From the NCBI RefSeq assembly GCF_024346055.1, contig NZ_JAGQCH010000013.1, positions 1 to 64,000 on the forward strand: 64,000 nt of DNA, in the 5' to 3' direction. Shown here one piece after another: positions 34,254 through 41,944 of the stretch. The stretch comes from Cyanobium sp. Cruz CV13-4-11 (GTDB lineage Bacteria; Cyanobacteriota; Cyanobacteriia; PCC-6307; Cyanobiaceae). Every line of letters begins with the position of its first letter. The first letter of the stretch is position 1. The position numbers and the translations under genes were made by a program. The notes under the pieces were generated by a model, which was not told the origin of the DNA, did not search any database, and saw only the letters and a program-made list of their open reading frames with translations.

Positions 34254-36509
34254 CTTGCGGTCCCTCGGCCACAGGCCCAGACGCTGGGGGAGGCCAGGCG
34301 CAGGGCGGAGCTTTCCCTTGAACCAGCCCAGCGATCCCGCCAGCTCGGTCAGCCGGGCGGCGGTGTTGTTGTTGCGCTGGCCGCTGTCGAGGTTCATCTG
34401 ATCCATCAAGTCGGGGATGGTGACCGGGAGGTCCTGGCCCTGCTGGCGGGAGGCGAGGTACTCGGCCACCTGGTCAGCCCAGGGGTCGGTGACGGTGTGG
34501 TCCACGTTGCGCTCGCGGAGCGCAGCCTTGAACTCATCGGTGACCGTGTGCCAGCAGGTCCGACCGCGGTATTCGGCCACGGCGCGGGCCCAGATGGCAT
34601 CCCTAGCCGCCTCCACGGCAGCGAAGGGCAGCATCCGATCCGGCAGTGGGATGCACACGAACCGGGGGTCGGCTTCATTCATAGGCGGGCCGTTGCTGGT
34701 GCCCCAGAAAACGAATCGACGCGGATGGGAGGCGGGGGCGCGGGAGTAGGGAGCGCGGAAGGTGTCGGTGCGCTCGGAGAGGAAGGCCTTCAGGTGCTCC
34801 TTGTCTGCCCGTCGGGAGATGCCGTTCAGCTCCGCCAGCTCCACGCACCAGCTGCGGTGGGCCTTCATCAGGCCATCGCGTTGCAGGTCGCCGGGGTTGT
34901 CGACGAACCCCTCCGGCAGGCCGGGGACGTTGAAGAGCAGCTTGGGGAGATCGGACTTCCCGATGCTTTTCTCCCCGATCAGCACAGGCCACTGGCGGCC
35001 GATGCAGCCGGGTTGGAAGGTGCGGGCGACGGCCGTGATGAAGAAGCGGGGCAGGAAGGCCGCTGCTACCGGGTCGTCGATGTTGAACAGCAGCAGGTCA
35101 AGGCGGTGCCACTCCTCCATCGGCAGCGGTTCGGTGGTGGCATCCAGCCCGTTGAGGTACTCGATCACCGGGTCGAAGCTGGCCGCGGTGGCGAGGTGCT
35201 GCACCGCGTCGAACGTGGCCTCCTTGGGCCACTTCTCCACCTCGTTGCAGAGCCGCAGGTAGAGGCGGGCTGCTGCATCGCCGGTGAGGATCCCGTCCGG
35301 CAGGTGCACGTCCCGTGTTCGGATGTTGAGGCGGGGCTGGCCGCCGAGACGATCGGGAAGCCTCCGCACAATCTCGTGGGGGTGGAGTCGTGCCGGACTT
35401 ATGCCACCCCTTTGAGCAGCAGCTGACGCTTGTACCCCCTGGTGCTGCACCGCTCCGTCCTTGGCACCGTCGGGCTGCTGCTGCTGAAGATGTCGCTGCA
35501 GGGCCACCTCGATCGCGGCAACCTGGTCTGCGGGGGTGCCAGGCGCATCGTCAATGGACCCCTTTATCAAGATGCCCGGCCACACATCCGCGGCTCGTAG
35601 ATGGATGAAGGGCAGACCAGTAGCTGCCGCCGCTGCAGCGCACCTCTGGGCCTTCTTGAGGCCCTCTGCATCGTGGTCACTGATGTAGACGATGCCGCCC
35701 TGCCCGTCGGCCGCCAGCGCCCGGTAACGGGCCTCAATGCCGGCGAGAGTGTGGTCGTGACCCGGCTGGCTGATCGCCACCAATCCGGCCGCCATGGCGA
35801 TGGCCACACAGCGTTCCCCCTCAAACTCCAGCACGAACTCGCCGGTCCTGACCGCAGCTATGGCGAGAGGCTGCTGGAACAGCGGCCAGGGTTCATCCCC
35901 GCCATCACTGATCCAGGTACTGCAGTCCGGCTCTTTCCATTCCCTCTCCTTGGCTTTCTTCCTGACCCGCTCACAGCCTTCTGGGTGGGCTGGCCCCCAG
36001 ACAGCTGGGCGAATCCTCTTCCCCCCTTTGCCATCCGGGGCGCGTCGCGTCTGCTGCGTCGACCCGTAGGTGTAGGTGGCCCTCTCCCGGTTCAGGTCGG
36101 GCAGAGCGGCCCCCTCTGGCAGCCGTGCCAGGCGGATCGGGCCACCAGGTAGTGGTGCCGGTGGAGCCTGTGCCACGGCGTCCCCGAATACCTCCGCCCG
36201 TGCGGGGCGGCGGCCGCGGCCATTGCCATTGGAGGCGGGCAGGGGGGAATCCAGGCGGAACATGGCCTTGCCCAGGTCGCTGTCGCCCAGGTAGGCCCAC
36301 TGCTGGCCATCGGCCCCTGTCACAACGTCGCCAGGCCGCTGGGCCTCTGGTGGCGGTGAGCAAGTCGAGCCGAGATGACAGAACACCATTCCGTCTATCC
36401 GCATCTCACAGTCCTCGTCCTTGGTCCTCCCGCAGACCGGGCACGGGTTCCGCAGGCTGGAACGCTGGCTCCTGCTGCTGATCGCAGAAGTCATGGCCGG
36501 CCCTCGCAC
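34251..36509 (-). CDS. Replicative primase/helicase (zinc-TOPRIM-VirE/D5-like)
   Basis: 752 residues. The N-terminal zinc-binding CPVCGRTKDEDC ... FCHLGSTC resembles primase zinc domains. A TOPRIM-like region follows (CVAIAMAAGLVAISQPG; GGIVYISDHDAEGLKKAQ). The C-terminal P-loop ATPase has WPVLIGEKSIGKSDLPKLLF and a Walker B-like VELAELNGI, typical of the VirE/PF05272 primase-helicases of satellites and prophages. Probably starts autonomous replication at the adjacent iteron region after excision. Runs in one operon with two small upstream genes; its first 19 bases overlap the gene before it. Confidence 0.8.
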   Translation of the reverse strand: MRGPAMTSAISSRSQRSSLRNPCPVCGRTKDEDCEMRIDGMVFCHLGSTCSPPPEAQRPGDVVTGADGQQWAYLGDSDLGKAMFRLDSPLPASNGNGRGRRPARAEVFGDAVAQAPPAPLPGGPIRLARLPEGAALPDLNRERATYTYGSTQQTRRAPDGKGGKRIRPAVWGPAHPEGCERVRKKAKEREWKEPDCSTWISDGGDEPWPLFQQPLAIAAVRTGEFVLEFEGERCVAIAMAAGLVAISQPGHDHTLAGIEARYRALAADGQGGIVYISDHDAEGLKKAQRCAAAAAATGLPFIHLRAADVWPGILIKGSIDDAPGTPADQVAAIEVALQRHLQQQQPDGAKDGAVQHQGVQASAAAQRGGISPARLHPHEIVRRLPDRLGGQPRLNIRTRDVHLPDGILTGDAAARLYLRLCNEVEKWPKEATFDAVQHLATAASFDPVIEYLNGLDATTEPLPMEEWHRLDLLLFNIDDPVAAAFLPRFFITAVARTFQPGCIGRQWPVLIGEKSIGKSDLPKLLFNVPGLPEGFVDNPGDLQRDGLMKAHRSWCVELAELNGISRRADKEHLKAFLSERTDTFRAPYSRAPASHPRRFVFWGTSNGPPMNEADPRFVCIPLPDRMLPFAAVEAARDAIWARAVAEYRGRTCWHTVTDEFKAALRERNVDHTVTDPWADQVAEYLASRQQGQDLPVTIPDLMDQMNLDSGQRNNNTAARLTELAGSLGWFKGKLRPAPGLPQRLGLWPRDRK

Positions 36510-36793
36510 TTCGCCAGATCCATGGCGACGATGAGCCGGTCAACCAGACGCGAGGCCCGAATGGGGCAGTCCGGGTGGGCATCGATGATGCGGCCGGCGG
36601 CGGCCTGCAGCCCGGCAACGCCCAGGGACCGGGGGGTGCGGAGCTGGCCGATGCGACGGGCAAGCAGCTGGGACTCTCTCCTGGTTGGGAATGGCAGAAT
36701 GGGGCCGTAGGCGTCCAATCCAACCCTGTTCTTCGGAGCTGGGGCATTGCCCTGAGGGTCGCCATCCCTCGGGGCTTTGTTGTAGGCGGCCAT
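36491..36793 (-). CDS. Small unknown element protein upstream of primase
   Basis: 100 residues: MAAYNKAPRDGDPQGNAPAP, ...GPILPFPTRRESQLLARRIG, ending VDRLIVAMDLAKCEGRP. Helical C-terminal half. Its 3' end overlaps the primase start by 19 bases, so it is likely translated with it. No recognised domain. Confidence 0.5.
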   Translation of the reverse strand: MAAYNKAPRDGDPQGNAPAPKNRVGLDAYGPILPFPTRRESQLLARRIGQLRTPRSLGVAGLQAAAGRIIDAHPDCPIRASRLVDRLIVAMDLAKCEGRP

Positions 36794-36796
36794 CGC

Positions 36797-37084
36797 TCAG
36801 CCCTCCCCTGCGGGGGTGGACTTGGTGGGGATCACACTCGCCGGACTTGGGTGGCCCCAAGCGACCGTATCCGCCACGTCTGCCTGGATCTCAATAACCA
36901 GCTCAGGCGGCAGTTCGATACGGCCGACGTAATCCGCCAATGCGCGGCGAACGAAGCCGCTAACGCTGATGTTGCTGTGGGCCGCGGCCCGGTGAATGAG
37001 CGAGAAGAGCCTGGGTGAGGCGGCTGCCTGGATCGGTTTCCGATGGCCACCAACTCCCGGCCCTCCCTTTGCGTTCGATCGCAT
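36797..37084 (-). CDS. Small RHH-like DNA-binding protein
   Basis: 95 residues. SPRLFSLIHRAAAHSNISVS, then GFVRRALADYVGRI, has the spacing of a ribbon-helix-helix or related antitoxin-type DNA-binding fold. First gene of the minus-strand replication operon, four bases upstream of the next gene. It may autoregulate the operon, but this is inferred only from position and fold. Confidence 0.5.
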   Translation of the reverse strand: MRSNAKGGPGVGGHRKPIQAAASPRLFSLIHRAAAHSNISVSGFVRRALADYVGRIELPPELVIEIQADVADTVAWGHPSPASVIPTKSTPAGEG

Positions 37085-37209
37085 GGGAGTAGGGGGTTAG
37101 TGCGGCGATCCATTGCACCGGCCCCCGCGATTCGGGCCTGGAGGTGCTGACAGTGGTCTCAGCGTAGGACTTGCCCTAGCCTTTGTCCACTACGAGCCAC
37201 CCCCCACCG

Positions 37210-38277
37210 ATGGCGTCACGCACCGCCGCCAGCGCCACGACCACCAGGGGTGGTGGACACCGCTTACCGCTCCCGACCGTCTCACTGCCGTCCAGCCTGC
37301 ACCTTCACCCGAAGGGCTTACTGGAGGTGCTGCTGGAGACCGGCGTAGAGCCTGTGCAGGCTTGGCCCGCCGCGAGCGCGGGCCTCCAGGCCCTCCTCTA
37401 CGAGCCCGAACTACTTCGGGATGCAGAAGATGACGCCGAGGCGGCACGGGCTGCACATGCGGGCACGCGCCGGAAGATCCCCAGCCGGTTTGATACCCAA
37501 CTCCCGAGCCTCAACCGGGCGGCCAAGCTCACGCAGGAGGCCCTGCGCCTGCACCGCGAGGACTTGCTCAAAGCTCCGCTGTCGGCCATCCGGGTGCATC
37601 CCCGCCTCGCTGATCTGATCGCCGCGGCCCAGCGCCTGCTCTGCGACCCCGGCTGGTTCCTCGATCCCTCCCGGGCTGTGTTCGTCGCGGTCGATGAGGA
37701 GGAGCGAACTCTGATATTGGCCCTGCTGCGGCGGCCAATGGTGGGCCAGGCCACCAATGAGGATCCCCTGGCGGCTGCGCAGTGGGTGGCCGAGGAGTTG
37801 ATGCCCCTCCACCCCGGCTTGAGGCACAATAAGTCGCGTCCAGTGCGTCTGGCCTCCGAGATCAGCCCCGAAGATTCCTTCCGAGAGGTGATTCTTTCGC
37901 CCCGCTGCTGGGAGCAGCTCGCGGCCAAGGAGCTGCTTCGAGTGATCTATGCCGCCCGGGTCGGCATCCACACCCTGCGGAAGGGTGGAGACGACCAAGT
38001 GCCAGACAGGTTGTGGCCAGAACGGCCTTGGGACTGGACCGGGTGGGACTGGGACGACTGGGATTGGGAGGAGCAGGATCGGAAGCAGGCCTGCAGGCTG
38101 GAGGGGATGACCTGCTTCAGGTTCCCCGGCACATCGGAAGCGGAGATCCACCAAGCTCTCGCCGATGCTGAGAAATACCGCGCGAACCTCAGGGCCGCTG
38201 AGGAGGTCAGTAGGGCCAGGCAGGCGCGGCTCGAACAGATGGAGGCTAAGCACCGGGCCAGGGTGAAGTTCCAGTGA
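37210..38277 (+). CDS. Unknown element protein with a Trp/Asp-rich patch
   Basis: About 355 residues from ATG 37210; TTG 37183 is also open. Helical throughout (HPKGLLEVLLETGVEPVQAW; RVHPRLADLIAAAQRLLCDP), with a striking alternating acidic-aromatic segment DWTGWDWDDWDWEEQD near the middle of the C-terminal half. The C-terminus is a basic coiled coil (RARQARLEQMEAKHRARVKF). No family recognised. Divergent from the replication operon and monocistronic. Confidence 0.6.
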   Translation: MASRTAASATTTRGGGHRLPLPTVSLPSSLHLHPKGLLEVLLETGVEPVQAWPAASAGLQALLYEPELLRDAEDDAEAARAAHAGTRRKIPSRFDTQLPSLNRAAKLTQEALRLHREDLLKAPLSAIRVHPRLADLIAAAQRLLCDPGWFLDPSRAVFVAVDEEERTLILALLRRPMVGQATNEDPLAAAQWVAEELMPLHPGLRHNKSRPVRLASEISPEDSFREVILSPRCWEQLAAKELLRVIYAARVGIHTLRKGGDDQVPDRLWPERPWDWTGWDWDDWDWEEQDRKQACRLEGMTCFRFPGTSEAEIHQALADAEKYRANLRAAEEVSRARQARLEQMEAKHRARVKFQ

Positions 38278-38359
38278 TTGGCTGCCCACCTAAGCCTTGT
38301 GACTATCACCCAGCTACCTCTGCAGACCTGACGAAAGGCTCCAACTACCGATAGCTGCC

Positions 38360-38812
38360 ATGGCGGAAGAATCCGAATCACGGAAAACCATCGTGACCAG
38401 TGGCTCTGGGCCTTCGTCTGGATGTTTATGGGTGGTCGCCATTGCAGGTCTTGTGATTGCCGTGTTCTTTGGAGTGCAGACTGGAGTCTACAGGGCCAAT
38501 CTTGAAAAGGCCCGATTTGAGCGTATCCGAAGCGACAAGAACGAAGCGCAAGAAAATGCCACGCGTCGAGCTGAAACAAGGAAAGCACTCAAAGAGATTG
38601 AATCAATGCTCAACGGCGACCTTAAGCAGCGGTGGTCTCAATACGATCTCTGTATCAAGCTAGGATCAGCGCGAGTTCATTCGTCCATGAAAACTCTCGT
38701 TGGCCGCGATCACAGTGAGCTTATTGTTCCTCAAGTGATTCCGGAGTGGCTGGGATACTGCTTGACAGGTAAGTTCACGCCGAGGAATCCGACAGCGAAG
38801 GAGGACAAGTAA
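38360..38812 (+). CDS. Unknown membrane-anchored coiled-coil protein
   Basis: 150 residues. One membrane helix (CLWVVAIAGLVIAVFFGVQT, residues about 22-42) is followed by a charged helix (RANLEKARFERIRSDKNEAQ, KALKEIESMLNG) likely to form a coiled coil, then a globular tail. Distinctly lower GC than the genes on both sides, suggesting a separate recent origin within the element. No family recognised; a membrane-anchored accessory or defence role is conceivable but unsupported. Confidence 0.6.
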   Translation: MAEESESRKTIVTSGSGPSSGCLWVVAIAGLVIAVFFGVQTGVYRANLEKARFERIRSDKNEAQENATRRAETRKALKEIESMLNGDLKQRWSQYDLCIKLGSARVHSSMKTLVGRDHSELIVPQVIPEWLGYCLTGKFTPRNPTAKEDK

Positions 38813-39153
38813 CTACTTGATCGGAGCTGCGGTTTGGGGGTGGGCGCCGCGGCCGTCATCCCCTTCCAGACGGCTCCCACGGGTGCGCCTGCCGCAGCGC
38901 CAAGGCCTCGGCTGGACCAAGCACCCGCCCCTGGTGGACGGCGCCGGTGACGCCCCGCTCGGGTCCTGCAGCACCAGGAGGAAGTCAGCGCCGGGGTGCC
39001 GATCCAGCGGCCGCCTCAGCATCGTGGCCTGCTCGTTCGCACGACGTGGCGGCGGCGTTCGAGGTGCAGGCATCAGGCCGCAACGATCGGCACCACCAAC
39101 CTGCCGAACCCCCGCAACGCTCCACTAGTTACGTCTCGCGTTACCATACCTGC
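38813..39153. other. Spacer before higBA
   Basis: 341 bases, GC-rich, no convincing gene. The last ~30 bases before higB contain two GTTAC sequences (in GTTACGTCTCGCGTTACC), which could be part of a HigA operator and promoter. Confidence 0.4.
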
Positions 39154-39432
39154 ATGATCCGATCGTTCCGCTGTGCGGACACCCAGGCCCTCGCCAACGG
39201 TGCCCGCGTCCGGCGGTTCATCGCCTTTGAGCGGGTGGCCCAGCGCAAGCTGCGCCAGCTGCAGGTGTCCGAGACCCTGAACGATCTGCAAGTCCCACCC
39301 GGGAACCGCCTCGAACCCCTCTCTGGGGATCGCCGCGGCCAGCACAGCATCCGGATCAACGATCAGTTCCGCCTCTGCTTCATCTGGAGCGACGGCGGCG
39401 CCGATGACGTCGAGATCGTCGACTACCACTGA
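39154..39432 (+). CDS. higB: HigB-type RelE-superfamily toxin
   Basis: 92 residues: MIRSFRCADTQALANGARVR, RKLRQLQVSETLNDLQVPPG, NRLEPLSGDRRGQHSIRIND, QFRLCFIW ... VEIVDYH. This is the compact HigB ribosome-dependent mRNA interferase, with the RxxG..SIRINDQ(F/W)R(L/I)CF core and terminal EIVDYH. Toxin precedes antitoxin, as is normal for higBA. Frame intact, in contrast to the toxins in the left island. Confidence 0.92.
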   Translation: MIRSFRCADTQALANGARVRRFIAFERVAQRKLRQLQVSETLNDLQVPPGNRLEPLSGDRRGQHSIRINDQFRLCFIWSDGGADDVEIVDYH

Positions 39433-39460
39433 ACCTGCCACCACCACCACGGAGGGCACC

Positions 39461-39760
39461 ATGGCCCAGCTATCTCCCATCACCCCCGGCGAGCTCCTGC
39501 GCGAGGAGTTCCTGGAGCCTATGGGTCTCACCAGCTACCGCCTGGCCAAAGAGATTGGCGTCCCCCTCACCCGGGTCGTGGCGATCCTCAGAGGCGACCG
39601 CGCCATCACCCCCGATACCGACCTGCGGCTGTGCCGTTTCTTCGGGCTCAGCGAGGGCTACTGGCTCCGGGTCCAGGCCCTCCATGACCTGGAGGTGCAG
39701 CGCCGCGAGATCGCCGACCAACTGGAAGGGATCCATCCTTACCAGCCGGCGCCGGCCTGA
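39461..39760 (+). CDS. higA: HigA-type antitoxin
   Basis: 99 residues: SPITPGELLREEFLEPMGLT, SYRLAKEIGVPLTRVVAILR, GDRAITPDTDLRLCRFFGLS, EGYWLRVQ. XRE-family helix-turn-helix of the HigA type. Starts behind a GGAGGG site preceded by a CCACCACCACCAC run. Neutralises HigB and represses the operon. Convergent with the integrase gene (10 bases apart). Confidence 0.92.
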   Translation: MAQLSPITPGELLREEFLEPMGLTSYRLAKEIGVPLTRVVAILRGDRAITPDTDLRLCRFFGLSEGYWLRVQALHDLEVQRREIADQLEGIHPYQPAPA

Positions 39761-39769
39761 GCCTGCCGT

Positions 39770-41536
39770 TCATCCTGTCGGCCCCGGCACCCACCCCCAG
39801 CTGCGCCGCTCCATGGCCTCCTTCAGCAACGCCATCGGCACCCCGCCACGGCTGTACCGGGCCGTCATCGACCTGGAGGTGTGACCCAGGATCTGCTCGA
39901 TCATCCTCTGCTCAGCTCCGGCGTCCACCAACTGCTGGGCTACGTAATGTCGGGAGGAATGGAACACCGCTGAGCGGTCCTCGATGCCGGCCTGGCCTCG
40001 GAGCAGCTTCCCCAGCCGGACGGACGCGTAATGGCTCAGCCGTGGATCCGTAGCCGGCGGCGGTGGCTCAGGGAATAGCAGGCCAGGCCCCTGCTGCAGC
40101 ACCCAATCGGCGAACCCCTCGGTGATCAGCACTTCCGGCATCGGCAGCAGGCGGGCGCTGCTGTCGTTCTTCAGCCGCCGGTCAGTGGTCGGCTGGATCG
40201 CCACCACCCAGAACCCTTCGGCCTGCTGAACGTCCTCCCGCCGTAGCCCCGCCAGCTCCTCGAGACGTGCGCCGAGGGCCAGGCCAAGGGGGAATGCCCA
40301 GCGATCCAGGGGGCGACCGCCACCCTGCTGCCGGCTGACCCGCCACAGCGTCCCCGCCTCGGCCTCGGTGAAGGGTCGCCGCTCACGCCGAACGCCGGTG
40401 GCATCCCTCAGGCCGCGGCCAGCCAGGCGCTCAAGCACCCCACCCTGCAGTGGCACCCCATCCCCGGCGGCGGCGGCCAACACCGCCCGCACCAGGGCCA
40501 GCTTCCGCTTCGCCGTGCTCGCCGTGCCCCCCTCCAGCAGGGCATCCCGCCAACCGGCGACCTCTGCAGCTGTCAGCTGCTCCAGCAGGTTGTGGCCGGA
40601 GTGCTGGGCCAGCTCCTGCAGCCGGGCCGCGGCATCCAGCTGGGATTTCTGCGCCGGCTGCCGCAGCCTCACCCACCGCTCCAGGGCCGTCTCGAAGGTG
40701 AGCCGCCCCCCGCCACCATGCGATCCATTCCCCACCGGCGGGGGTGGGAAGGCGGGCAGGGGATCGGGCAACCGGCCGGCCTCGATCTCGGCCACTTGTC
40801 GGCTCAGGTGCACCGCCGTGGTCACCAGCCGCAGGGCCACCGCCTGCACTTCGGCCGCGGCCACCGTCAGCCCCAGGGCCTTCAGCTGCTGGCGGGCCTC
40901 CTTGATCCAGCTGCTGATCCCCTGCCGGCACCGGGCCACAGTCTCCGCCAGGTGGGCCAGCGCCGCCTCGGGGGTCATCTCGCCGTAGAGCACTTCCGCG
41001 TCCTGGTGCCAGAAGCTGGGGTGCGGGATGGTCTCGATCCTCTGCGTCATGCGCCGCACCACCTCCACCACGTCGGAATCCCTGGCCACCACCGGGGGCG
41101 CTTGCCACTCCTCACCCAGGGGGAAGGGCAGCACGATCTGGAGCTCGTCGAGGGCCAGCAGCACGGCCTGGGCCTCCATGGCGTCGAAGCCCGTTTCCCG
41201 GGTTTGCGGTGGGGCCAGCGCAGCCCACCGGCCGGCCACCCCCAACTGCTCCTGGGCCGAGAGCTTGGGCAGGGCCTCAGCGCCAGCCAGGGCGGCTTCT
41301 GCCTGGCCGTGGATCAGGTCATAGGCCCGCCTGAACTCCCTGCTCCCAGGGGCCCCGCTGAGCCGAGCGGTGAAGGTCGAGCGGCCGATGGAGGCCCGCA
41401 GCTCCGGCGGCACCCGGCGCTTGTAGTAGGCCAGCTTGGCCGCCCCGCGCAGCACCAGGTAGGGCAGGCTCAAGGCAGCCGCCGGAGGGCTATGTGGAGA
41501 ACTGCTCTGCACCCAACGCTGCACCCAAAGCTGCAC
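39770..41536 (-). CDS. int: Tyrosine integrase of the tRNA-Ala element
   Basis: 588 residues from the first ATG; a TTG at 41473 (SLPYLVLRGAAKLAYYKRRV) is a likely alternative because the first 20 codons lie in the CTGCACCCA boxes and read WVQ repeats. An N-terminal arm-binding-like region and a long helical core-binding domain are followed by the catalytic domain with R in LALGARLEELAGLRRED, HxxR in FHSSRHYVAQQL and the LGHTSRSMTARYSRGG tyrosine box. Catalyses insertion at the 3' end of tRNA-Ala. Binding to the boxes overlapping its start would give autoregulation. Confidence 0.92.
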   Translation of the reverse strand: MQLWVQRWVQSSSPHSPPAAALSLPYLVLRGAAKLAYYKRRVPPELRASIGRSTFTARLSGAPGSREFRRAYDLIHGQAEAALAGAEALPKLSAQEQLGVAGRWAALAPPQTRETGFDAMEAQAVLLALDELQIVLPFPLGEEWQAPPVVARDSDVVEVVRRMTQRIETIPHPSFWHQDAEVLYGEMTPEAALAHLAETVARCRQGISSWIKEARQQLKALGLTVAAAEVQAVALRLVTTAVHLSRQVAEIEAGRLPDPLPAFPPPPVGNGSHGGGGRLTFETALERWVRLRQPAQKSQLDAAARLQELAQHSGHNLLEQLTAAEVAGWRDALLEGGTASTAKRKLALVRAVLAAAAGDGVPLQGGVLERLAGRGLRDATGVRRERRPFTEAEAGTLWRVSRQQGGGRPLDRWAFPLGLALGARLEELAGLRREDVQQAEGFWVVAIQPTTDRRLKNDSSARLLPMPEVLITEGFADWVLQQGPGLLFPEPPPPATDPRLSHYASVRLGKLLRGQAGIEDRSAVFHSSRHYVAQQLVDAGAEQRMIEQILGHTSRSMTARYSRGGVPMALLKEAMERRSWGWVPGPTG

Positions 41537-41539
41537 CCA
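41507..41539 (+). repeat. Three CTGCACCCA boxes, right end of the element
   Basis: Copies start at 41507, 41519 and 41531, every 12 bp, matching the left array in sequence, number, spacing and strand. They overlap the presumed start of the integrase gene. Confidence 0.8.
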
Positions 41540-41605
41540 GCCTATGCCTGACTACCCTTGAGACGACTGGGATCTCAGTGCTGGCAAGCGAACTAATGTG
41601 AGACC

Positions 41606-41620
41606 ATGGAGAATAGGGGA
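41606..41620. repeat. Right attachment-site repeat (attR)
   Basis: ATGGAGAATAGGGGA, identical to 28843-28857. Covers the tRNA-Ala acceptor 3' strand and part of the T-arm plus one base. Confidence 0.85.
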
Positions 41621-41679
41621 CTCGAACCCCTGACCTCTGCGGTGCGATCGCAGCGCTCTACCAGCTGAGCTAATTCCCC
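41607..41679 (-). tRNA. tRNA-Ala (anticodon CGC), integration target
   Basis: 73 nt. Acceptor GGGGAAT pairs with ATTCTCC with a G3-U70 wobble, the Ala identity element, and discriminator A. D-arm TAGCTCAGCTGGTAGAGC. Anticodon stem CTGCG/CGCAG encloses loop ATCGCAC, giving CGC. T-arm AGGGGTTCGAGTCCCCT. CCA not encoded. The 3' end faces the integrated element and is regenerated by it. Confidence 0.97.
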
Positions 41680-41725
41680 TTCGATCGCCATTATCGCCAT
41701 CCCGTCCCCCTTCCCGGCCGCCACC

Positions 41726-41944
41726 TTGGTTGATTCCAGCCTGTCCATCACCCCCGAACGGCTCGCGGCCTTCGACGACGCGTCCATCGCCGAACTCGCC
41801 CGTCGCCTCGAGGACGACGACTACCCCACACCGTTCGCTGGCCTCGCCGATTGGCACCTGCTGCGGGCCCTGGCCATCCACCGCCCCGACCTGATCCAGC
41901 CCTACGTCCATCTGGTGGATCAGGAACCCTTCGATGAGGAGTGA
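41726..41944 (+). CDS. DUF2555-family cyanobacterial protein
   Basis: 72 residues from TTG 41726. ITPERLAAFDDASIAELARR, LEDDDYPTPFAGLADWHLLR, ALAIHRPDLIQPYVHLVDQE, PFDEE match the DUF2555 family, with its DDYPTPF.GL.DWHLLRA core. No ATG is available in frame. Function unknown. The end overlaps the coaBC start by 11 bases. Confidence 0.8.
   Translation: MVDSSLSITPERLAAFDDASIAELARRLEDDDYPTPFAGLADWHLLRALAIHRPDLIQPYVHLVDQEPFDEE

Larger units (their letters stand above)
28843..41620. mobile_element. tRNA-Ala-integrated 12.8-kb element (tycheposon/satellite-like)
   Basis: A perfect 15-bp direct repeat (ATGGAGAATAGGGGA) lies at both ends. The right copy is the 3' end of an intact tRNA-Ala gene. 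A tyrosine integrase starts 71 bases from the right repeat and is transcribed inward. Three CTGCACCCA boxes spaced exactly 12 bp lie inside each end. The cargo includes a serine recombinase, primase/helicase, winged-helix protein, iteron-like arrays, HigBA and a series of small overlapping genes. No capsid, terminase, relaxase or conjugation genes were seen. This layout fits a replicating phage satellite or the tycheposon class described in marine picocyanobacteria; the class assignment is inference. Confidence 0.85.

Noticed and set aside
38813-39073. 86-codon minus-strand frame before higB
   Set aside because: Composition is Arg/Pro/Gly-rich with no motif and no good start context; treated as spacer.
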